Positions 1 to 5,621 of a DNA stretch of 11,142 bases are shown one piece after another. Origin of the DNA: Pavlovales sp. CCMP2436 (Eukaryota > Haptophyta > Pavlovophyceae > Pavlovales); NCBI GenBank assembly GCA_026770615.1, contig MU631949.1:44606-55747 (forward strand), read 5' to 3'. Both the position numbers and the translations under genes were made by a program. Every line of letters begins with the position of its first letter. Position 1 is the first letter of the stretch. The notes beneath the pieces were generated by a model. It was not told where the DNA came from. It did no database searches and saw only the letters and a list, made by a program, of their open reading frames with translations.

Positions 1-40
<40 letters not shown>
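1..40. other. Poly-G run at the contig edge
   Basis: Forty consecutive G open the window and normal sequence follows directly. A pure run of exactly this kind at a contig end is typical of a sequencing or assembly artefact rather than biology, and the window also ends in a pure T run. It should not be read as a telomere because it has no repeat unit. Confidence 0.8.
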
Positions 41-41
<1 letters not shown>

Positions 42-133
42 ACCTGCTTGGCCGCCTTAATTGCCTTGTTGGCAATTTTGTTGGCCACGCACTCGCTCAC
101 CTCGGCGCGCTTGCGCTCGGCCGCCTCGCCCCT
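41..133 (-). other. Likely continuation of the 134-889 frame beyond an in-frame TAG
   Basis: Read on the minus strand in the same frame past the TAG, this stretch has no stop and encodes a Lys/Arg/Glu/Ala-rich helix (RGEAAERKRAEVSEC, then a run with ANK repeated twice and IKAAKQ). It continues the coiled-coil pattern of the residues before the stop. It ends with CAG|GTAC at the edge, which could be a splice donor. Either the TAG is a base error or true nonsense mutation, or the continuation is a chance open frame. Confidence 0.4.
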
Positions 134-889
134 CTAAGCGAGGTCGCGGCGCAGCGTCTCCTCCGCGACCGCAGTGCGCAGCAGCGCGATCTTTGCCTCG
201 CCCGCGTCGCGCTGCTGTGTCAGCCTGGCAGCGAGAGCTCTGAGCTCAATCATCGCCTCATAGCCCTCGCCCACCGGCAGCGCGACCGCGCGCTGCGGCA
301 CTGGCGAGCGCGCGCTCGCCGCGCTGCTCGGCGATGCTGCCGCCGCCGCACCCGCCACTGCCCCCCCAACGAGGCAGCAGAGCATATCGAGTGCCTTGCC
401 CGAGCAGGTGGAGTAGTCGATGGCACCCCGCCCCATTTTACCCACAACGATCTTGCCGAGCTTGATGAGCAACTCCCTCAGCTCCGTCACCGCCACGTGA
501 TACGAGGAGCGTACCCGAAGTCTCGAAGCGTACCCGAGGTGGTTCACGAGCACGAACCCAAAGGCGGCGTCGAAGTAAGTGAGGCCTGCCGCCTTGAGCG
601 CCGGGAGCTGTTCGACCTTGAGCAGCTGGTGCGCTGCCAGCGTGGCCGTGTGCAACGCCTTGACCATCTCGAGGTCGAGCTTGGCGGGCTGGCCCGAGCG
701 GACGTTGGTCTCTCTGTCAACGACGAACGCGACGAGCGTAGCACACGCCCGCTCGGGCGCAGTCTGCTCGCGCACCGCGCGCTCGCCCTCGGGTCCCTCA
801 AACCCACCGTTTGTGCTCACCTCGAGGCCGGAGCCCGGGAGCCGCGCGGAGACCAGCGAGGCCGCCGCGCTCGTTGAAGATCCCGCCAT
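134..889 (-). CDS. Unrecognised alanine-rich protein, 251 aa, probably interrupted
   Basis: I do not recognise this family. The frame runs 251 codons from an ATG at 889 in a good initiation context (G at -3, G at +4). Residues 1-70 are low complexity (Ser, Ala, Gly). Residues about 72-155 look like an ordered, mostly helical domain rich in Leu, Val and Ala, with stretches such as DLEMVKALHTATLAAHQLLK and FDAAFGFVLVNHLGY. Residues 175-200 form an Ala/Ser linker. Residues 208-251 look like a charged helix or coiled coil. The stop is a TAG at 134-136, but the frame beyond it keeps the same charged helical character to the contig edge, so the true protein probably extends further. A donor-like GAG|GTGAGC near 820 and a possible acceptor near 764 leave room for a 57-bp in-frame intron. 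The gene diverges from SF3B4. The coding call rests on length, composition and a coherent domain only. Confidence 0.5.
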   Translation of the reverse strand: MAGSSTSAAASLVSARLPGSGLEVSTNGGFEGPEGERAVREQTAPERACATLVAFVVDRETNVRSGQPAKLDLEMVKALHTATLAAHQLLKVEQLPALKAAGLTYFDAAFGFVLVNHLGYASRLRVRSSYHVAVTELRELLIKLGKIVVGKMGRGAIDYSTCSGKALDMLCCLVGGAVAGAAAAASPSSAASARSPVPQRAVALPVGEGYEAMIELRALAARLTQQRDAGEAKIALLRTAVAEETLRRDLA

Positions 890-1268
890 CGCTCACGTTT
901 GCGGCCTTGGAGCACGCCGGGCGAAGCACGGAGCTCCGTGCGCGCGCGTAGCTGAGCTCGCCCCGCGCTCGATCGAAGTGCGGCTGTGCAAAACGATTCA
1001 AACGGCCACTGGTACGCGCCCCACCGAACATTTCGAGGCCATCGGCACAGTGTCGGGATCGAAAAGCCCGACGCGACAGATCAGAGCCCCGCTGTGACGT
1101 CCGGACGACATCAAGCATGGAACTCGATACGGCAGCAGCGGCGTCGCCTCAGGGGTGCGAGACGGCCGTGGGACCCGTTTTGGCTTGGCCGTCGACTGAA
1201 AACTTATACTCTATTTGCGCGCGAAATTTTATTCCCGTTAGCGGCGTGGGGCACCCACTAGTTGGGTA

Positions 1269-1800
1269 CTAGTTACGTGGGTTAGTTACAATTTTTTTGT
1301 TTGTATTACTCTATTTTTGGTTGCGCTGCTGCTTCCGGCTCTTGGAGGGTTGTGGGCGGGGTTGGAGTGGGGGGGGGGAGAGAGACTGTCATTGGGGGGT
1401 CGGTCACTGGTGTGTACGTAACTACGTGCCAAGTATCTAGACGAAATATACGTCCATTCCCTGCCCCTGGCAGGTCTCCACAGGACTCAAGCGTTTAGGA
1501 GTGGGTGGGTGGGGGGTGAAGTTCGAATTTGCCGCGTCGATCGGCCCTTTAATAATATTTATGTCTTGAGCACTACGTGTTGGTTAGTTACAGAAAAATT
1601 TGAATTGGTATTTTGGTTCTGCTTCCGGTTCGGGGTTCTTGGGGCCGGGTATTTTCAATTTTGGGTGGTTGGAGATGGGTTGGGGTGGGTGGTGGTTGTG
1701 TGCCCGGGGGGGGCTTTCAGTGGTATTTTTTAGATTACGACTTACTTAAACCGGGTATTTGGGGTGGTTGGAGATGGGTTGGTGTGTAGGTGGGTTGGAG
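1269..1800. repeat. Diverged G-rich duplication, copies near 1269-1370, 1570-1700 and 1751-1800
   Basis: The block near 1269 (TACG, then GGTTAGTTACA, a T/A stretch, TTTTGGTT, CTGCTTCCGG, CTCTTGG, then G/T-rich sequence) is matched in order near 1574-1645 (TACG, GGTTAGTTACA, TTTTGGTT, CTGCTTCCGG, TTCTTGG). A second pairing is GGTGGTTGGAGATGGGTTGG near 1665 and again near 1763, each preceded by CGGGTATTT. The copies differ by small gaps and substitutions, so this is an old local duplication of non-coding, G-run-rich DNA. Confidence 0.6.
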
Positions 1801-1993
1801 TGGGGGAGGAGGGGGGGGGTTGCCAAAAATATACTTTCAGCTCGCGTCCCAGGCGCGGTCTGGAGCTCCCGGAGAAGCACCTTCGGCGCTTCTCCGGGTC
1901 CGCGACCGCGCTCGAGACGCGAGCCGAAACCTGAACCTGCTCTCCATGCGCAGCTTGGCACTTGAGTCGACTGTCAGCCACGAAGGCGTCGCT

Positions 1994-2005
1994 CATGACG
2001 TCATG
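1994..2005. promoter_or_regulatory. 12-bp perfect palindrome CATGACGTCATG with a consensus CRE core
   Basis: The core TGACGTCA at 1996-2003 is the consensus site of CREB/ATF-type bZIP factors, and the palindrome extends two bases on each side. It lies 563 bp upstream of the SF3B4 start and directly abuts the first 35-bp repeat. Function is inferred from the motif alone; a chance occurrence cannot be excluded. Confidence 0.35.
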
Positions 2006-2339
2006 TCTGTCAAGACCACCCTGTCCGGGCTGGACGACTGTCTGTCAAGACCAGGTGCCTTGTCCGGGCTAATTAGTCCGGCGGGCAGGACGACTGTCTG
2101 TCAAGACCGCCCCCCCGGGTAGGATACGTTCAGAATCTGCTGTCTACACAAAAGAATTGAAGCGCCTCAGGCTGGGGGTGCGGGGGCTGGCCCCCGCCAG
2201 AGGCTATTTTATGCTGTTGAAGGGTTACACGTATGTTCAGAATTCAAGACCGCCCTGTCCGGGCAGGACGACTGTCTGTCAAGACCGCCCTGTCCGGACA
2301 GGACGACTGTCTGTCAAGACCACACCCCCCGGGTAGGGG
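2004..2339. repeat. Two arrays of a 35-bp direct repeat with palindromic core
   Basis: The unit contains TGTCTGTCAAGACC, then a CCTGTCCGGGCAGG-like palindrome, then ACGAC. The CAAGACC landmark falls at 2011, 2046 and 2102 (array 1) and at 2245, 2280 and 2315 (array 2). Spacing is 35 bp, except 56 bp where about 21 bp around TAATTAGTCCGGCGGGC is inserted. The copy at 2289-2302 is a perfect 14-bp palindrome. Each array ends in a variant unit that runs into CCCCCCGGGTAGG, and each side of the ~120-bp spacer carries GTTCAGAAT, so the whole array was probably duplicated. Confidence 0.8.
2180..2197. repeat. GC inverted repeat, 8-bp arms and 2-base loop
   Basis: GCGGGGGC and GCCCCCGC are perfect complements separated by TG. 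It sits in the spacer between the two 35-bp repeat arrays and would form a strong hairpin. There is no trailing T run and no gene ending here, so I do not call it a terminator. Confidence 0.6.
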
Positions 2340-2340
2340 C

Positions 2341-2389
2341 CCCCCGGGAGGGCCCCTGGAGGATATTCCCCCGGGAGGGCCCCTGGAGG
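2341..2389. repeat. Tandem pair of a GC-rich 22-bp unit, 27-bp period
   Basis: A 22-bp block (CCCCCGGGAGG followed by GCCCCTGGAGG) occurs at 2341-2362 and again exactly at 2368-2389. The copies are separated by ATATT and followed by GCATAT. Part of a third copy (GGGCCCC) precedes it. It lies about 180 bp upstream of the SF3B4 start codon. Confidence 0.75.
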
Positions 2390-2567
2390 GCATATCTGCG
2401 ACAGTACACGGTCTGGGCCGAACATTCCTTTGCGAAGCTGTTTTTTAAATGACGAGAAGAGTCGCGTTCGGCCAGCGCGCCTCGTCTTTGCTGCTTGGGT
2501 TGCCGAGCTTGCTGGGGTTGCCTGCGGCGCGCCCGATCAACCGCGAGGCGTCTACTCACCGAGGCAG

Positions 2568-4208
2568 ATGGCGGCGGCTGGCGGACCCGGGTTCGACCGG
2601 AACCAGGACGCCACGGTCTACGTGGGCGACCTTGACTCGCAGGTGGAGGACGCGCTGCTGTGGGAGCTGTTCGTGCAGGCCGGGCCCGTGGTGAGCGTGC
2701 ACATCCCCAAGGACAAGCTCACCGCGCAGAGCATGGGGTTTGGCTTCGTCGAGTTCAAGAACGAGATCGACGCCGAGTACGCGGTCAAGGTGATGAACAT
2801 GATCAAGCTCTTCGGCAAGCCGATGAAGGTGAACAAGTCGGCCAAGGACCGCGACGCACTCGACGTGGGCGCAAATCTCTTCATCGGGAACCTCGACCCC
2901 GAGGTGGAGGAGAAGCTGCTGTATGACACCTTCTCAGCCTTTGGCACGATCACCAACACGCCCAAGGTCATGCGCGACGCGGCGACCGGCAACTCGCGCG
3001 GCTTCGGATTCGTCAACTTCGACTCGTTCGAGGCGTCGGATGCGGCGATCGAGGCAATGTCGGGCCAGTTCCTGTGCAACAAGCCGATCACTGTCTGCTA
3101 CGCGCTCAAGAGGGACAGTAAGGTCGAGCGGCACGGCTCGGCGGCCGAGCGGCTGCTCGCCGCGAGGCGACCCTCGGCGCTCTCAGGGTTTGTCTCGCTG
3201 CAGCCCAACCAGTATTTCGCCACGGCCGCGGGGACGGACCCGATGGGCGCCGACGACGGGGGGCTCTTCGCGCCGCCGCCGCCACCCGGAGCGCCACCGA
3301 TGGGGGCGATGGGGGGCTTCGGGATGCCGCCGCCGCCGCCACCGGGCATGCCCTTCCCGCCGCCCCCGGGCATGGGCTACGCGCCCCCTGGCATGCCCCC
3401 GCCGCCGCCCCCTCCGGGCTACGGTGGCTACGGAGGCGGCTACGGAGGCGGCTACGGCGGCCCTCCTCCCGGGATGCGCTTTGCGCCCCCGGGCATGCCC
3501 CCGCCGCCGGGGATGGGCTTCGCGCCTCCTGGTATGGGCATGCCCCCGCCGCCCCCGGGGATGGGTTTCGCACCCCCGGGCATGGCCTTCGCGCCCCCTG
3601 GCATGCCGCCCCCCCCAACGGGAATGGGCTTCGCACCTCCTGGTATGCCGCCGCCGCCGCCGCTTGCTACGAGCTCCGCGCCGCCGGGCATGCCGCCGCC
3701 GGGCATGGGCTTCGCGCCCCCCGAGATGGGCATGCCGCCGCCGGGCAATGAATTCGCACCCCCGGGCATGCCCCCGCCTCCGCCGGGGATGGGCTTCGCG
3801 CCTCCGAGTATGGGCATGCCCCCGCCGCCGCCGCCAGGGATGGGCTTAGCGCCCCCGGGTATGGGCATGCCCCCGCCGCCCCCCCCGGCTACGAGCTCCG
3901 TACCTGCTGATGCGAATATGCCGCCAGCGGACATGGATACGGGCATGGATTTTGCACCCCCGGGGATGGGCATGCCGCCCCCGCCTCCGCCGGGGATGGA
4001 CTTCGCACCCCCGGGTATGGGCATGCCGCCACCGCCGCCGCCGGGGATGGGCTTCGCGCCCCCGGGTATGGGCATGCCGCCGCCGCCGCCGCCGGCCATG
4101 GATGTCGCGCGCCCCGATGCGGGCATGCCGCCCCCGCCGCCTCCGGCCATGGGCTTCGCGCCCCCGGATGCGCCACCGCCGCCACCGATGCTTCCGACCC
4201 CGTCCTAG
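2568..4208 (+). CDS. SF3B4: Splicing factor 3B subunit 4 (SAP49/Hsh49), two-RRM U2 snRNP protein
   Basis: SF3B4 is part of the SF3b complex of the U2 snRNP. In other species it contacts pre-mRNA near the branch site and binds SF3B2 in the nucleus. The 546-residue product starts at 2568; the frame is open 46 codons further upstream, but homology begins at [15 protein letters not shown]1 spans about 14-92 (RNP2 VYVGDL 17-22, RNP1 MGFGFVEF 56-63). RRM2 spans about 101-180 (RNP2 LFIGNL 104-109, RNP1 RGFGFVNF 144-151). Family hallmarks are [49 protein letters not shown] and [12 protein letters not shown]. After about 230 the protein is Pro/Gly/Met repeat to the end, longer than the human tail (human total 424 aa). 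No intron is needed. A CAG directly before the ATG could be the acceptor of a 5'-UTR intron. The stop is TAG. Confidence 0.95.
   Translation: MAAAGGPGFDRNQDATVYVGDLDSQVEDALLWELFVQAGPVVSVHIPKDKLTAQSMGFGFVEFKNEIDAEYAVKVMNMIKLFGKPMKVNKSAKDRDALDVGANLFIGNLDPEVEEKLLYDTFSAFGTITNTPKVMRDAATGNSRGFGFVNFDSFEASDAAIEAMSGQFLCNKPITVCYALKRDSKVERHGSAAERLLAARRPSALSGFVSLQPNQYFATAAGTDPMGADDGGLFAPPPPPGAPPMGAMGGFGMPPPPPPGMPFPPPPGMGYAPPGMPPPPPPPGYGGYGGGYGGGYGGPPPGMRFAPPGMPPPPGMGFAPPGMGMPPPPPGMGFAPPGMAFAPPGMPPPPTGMGFAPPGMPPPPPLATSSAPPGMPPPGMGFAPPEMGMPPPGNEFAPPGMPPPPPGMGFAPPSMGMPPPPPPGMGLAPPGMGMPPPPPPATSSVPADANMPPADMDTGMDFAPPGMGMPPPPPPGMDFAPPGMGMPPPPPPGMGFAPPGMGMPPPPPPAMDVARPDAGMPPPPPPAMGFAPPDAPPPPPMLPTPS
3262..4190 (+). 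repeat. Coding repeat: [20 protein letters not shown] tail of SF3B4
   Basis: About 310 codons are built from variants of [17 protein letters not shown], with phenylalanine/alanine spacers at nearly regular distance. A Gly-Tyr insert ([14 protein letters not shown]) lies at about 3420-3465. Two related ATSS-type interruptions occur at about 3667 and 3889. The DNA repeats are imperfect (CCG, CCC and CCT vary), so the amino acids are maintained better than the bases. Long open frames appear in the other phases and on the minus strand only because the repeat is GC-rich and stop-free. Such tails are typically disordered and may favour condensation; that role is inference. Confidence 0.85.
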
Positions 4209-4979
4209 CTGTGCTACAGGTGCGTGACCGGCTGCCGCGACAACAGCGTTTGGCCGCCTCGATTTGGTCGACCACGGTGCTCGCGCGGCTGTGGACTGGT
4301 GGTCCGAGCGCAGTCGCTCACATGTCCACGCATCATGGCGTCGATATGACCTTCATCACTCACCGGGCTGGTAGCTGGACACCTTTTACTCAGACATACG
4401 ATAACTTACGTCAACACTTTGTAACTAAACCACTTTCGAGTGTTTATTGTCGCAAGCTCTCCTGACAGAGTCCTGTTGCCAAATACAGAGGGTCGCGAGC
4501 AATATAAGAAGGGCGATTTTGAAACTGAAGCTCAGCTTTTTTAGCAAATTACATACAAAAATGGTTAAATTTTGCCGTGACTAACTAGTTACTCATACTG
4601 CTAGCCATCTTCGCCAAGGCTGATTGCTGCTCAGGGGGGCTGAGCGCCCAATCCCACTGCAGATGTCATCATGAAAGCCACCTCCCTCGACGCCTAGGGC
4701 GTTTGCGGGTGTGTTGAAGGGTCATACTAACTAACTAATTAATTTAATTTCTTTGCGGTAATTCCTGTTTTAGTTACCATACTTGCCACGGCACTTGGCG
4801 ATGGCTGTGTGGCTGGCAAGCGCGGGCGCACGGCGGGCGGAAGCGGACAGGTGCAACTGTGCGAGCGAGGTGGCAGCCGTCGAACGCACGACCGACCGGA
4901 CGCCTTCAGCCTTCCGACGTTGGTGCCTCGCTGTCTATCGAGGTCACCCCCGACAATTATGAGGCCGGCGCGCTACTAC
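4209..4979. other. Intergenic region downstream of SF3B4
   Basis: I see no gene here. The first part (4209-4470) is probably the SF3B4 3' flank. Around 4560-4600 and 4720-4760 it is AT-rich with CTAACTA-type repeats. No canonical AATAAA polyadenylation signal was found near the SF3B4 stop. The frames that cross 4859-5260 start in this DNA and run through the boundary of the inverted-repeat element, which argues against coding. Confidence 0.5.
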
Positions 4980-4981
4980 TA

Positions 4982-5540
4982 GGGAGTGTGAAAAAAGTTT
5001 TTCGCTTCAGTCTTGTGCTTTGTTTTAAATTGAGCGGCGGTTATTTGCCTTTTAAGAAGGAAGACATAAAAATCGATTCTGGCTTGACGGCCTCAAGACA
5101 GAACGCCCAAACGCGTTCTGCCTCGCTTCCGCCTCGCTCTCGGGAGCGCTCGGACCGGGCGGCGCGGACCACGATCCTGGGCCAAACGACCTCGACGTGC
5201 CCGTCTCCTCAGTCGAGCGCGTCGCGTCGAGCGATTACATGGTGGCGCGCTGCTGCGTGAGAGGGGAATCCACCGTTTGGGCGCTTGCATCGACGCTTCG
5301 AGACGAAAGCGCGAGGCGACGAGCGGTGGAGCGCGTCAAGGCCCCGCTCGTTCACGAGCACTCGAGCCCGGATGTCGACCTCGTCTGCCAACCACATGGG
5401 TCTGCGTGGAGATATCCTCGTCGGCAGCAGCCCTCTGCGAGGCTGTTCCGGACGAGCTTCCTCCATCGTGCTGAGCTTTGCGCTTCGTTTGAAATACGGC
5501 GCGCTCAGAGCAAAAGACTGTAGCACGATTTCACACTCCC
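4982..5540. mobile_element. Non-autonomous TIR element (MITE-like), 559 bp, flanked by TA
   Basis: The left end GGGAGTGTGAAA (4982-4993) is the exact inverse complement of the right end (5529-5540). TA flanks both sides (4980-4981 and 5541-5542). With small gaps the inverted similarity extends further inward: CAGTCTT, then TGCT-TG, then AGCG-GC-G and TATTT occur in the same order on both arms, so the TIRs span roughly 50-60 bp. A TA target and a short internal part without a clear protein fit a non-autonomous Tc1/mariner-type element. The interior contains an 8-bp hairpin (CAGAACGC/GCGTTCTG, 5099-5120). No transposase motif was recognised. It ends 81 bp before the likely ACLY start, so it may form part of the promoter or 5' UTR. 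Confidence 0.7.
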
Positions 5541-5542
5541 TA

Positions 5543-5621
5543 CTTTAAAATGATCGTCTTGAAATTGGGGTGCGCCAGATCCTCGTCTTGTTGTGGCTGT
5601 GCAAGACGTCCGCTCTCCGCC
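5543..5621 (+). promoter_or_regulatory. ACLY 5' leader between TIR element and start codon, with alternative in-frame ATG
   Basis: Only 81 bp separate the element's end from the ATG at 5622. Another ATG at 5550 is in frame, has A at -3 and would add 24 residues rich in Arg, Cys, Ser and Leu with no acidic residue. This could be an N-terminal extension or simply 5' UTR. Homology to the family begins at the second ATG (MQKAIRE aligned with the start of animal ACLY), which has G at -3, so 5622 is preferred. Promoter elements must lie inside or beyond the TIR element. Confidence 0.4.

Larger units (their letters stand above)
890..2567. other. Repeat-rich intergenic region between divergent genes
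   Basis: No convincing gene lies here. Short open frames exist in several phases but have repeat-driven composition and no recognisable domain. The region holds a GC-rich part (890-1200), a G-rich and T-rich diverged duplication (about 1269-1800), a CRE-type palindrome (1994-2005), two arrays of a 35-bp repeat (2004-2339), a GC hairpin (2180-2197) and a 27-bp-period repeat (2341-2389). As the left gene is on minus and SF3B4 on plus, both promoters should lie here. No clear TATA box at a defined distance was found. Confidence 0.6.

Noticed and set aside
134..136. TAG reassigned to glutamine
   Set aside because: SF3B4 terminates at TAG after a complete tail, so TAG appears to be a normal stop in this genome.
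579..1118. Overlapping frames on both strands upstream of the minus-strand gene
   Set aside because: They have low-complexity, composition-driven sequences with no domain and conflict with the better-supported frame at 134-889.
2180..2197. Rho-independent terminator
   Set aside because: The genome is eukaryotic, no T run follows and no gene ends nearby.
2004..2339. CRISPR-like array
   Set aside because: The 35-bp units are contiguous direct repeats without unique spacers, in a eukaryotic setting, with no cas genes.
2923..3849. 308-residue Arg/Ala-rich plus-strand frame
   Set aside because: It is the +1 shadow of SF3B4; its Arg-rich composition comes from the CCGCCG repeat.
3452..4150. Long minus-strand open frame of 232 residues (Met-Pro-Ile-Pro-Gly-Gly-Ala-Lys repeats)
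   Set aside because: It is the antisense of the SF3B4 Pro-rich repeat. The GC-rich repeat lacks stops in several frames, and the plus-strand frame continues two recognised RRM domains.
4859..5260. Plus-strand frame of 133 residues
   Set aside because: It lacks an ATG start, crosses the boundary of the TIR element, and shows no domain.
5209..5526. Minus-strand frame inside the TIR element as a transposase remnant
   Set aside because: No catalytic or DNA-binding motif is recognisable, and the frame overlaps the right terminal repeat.
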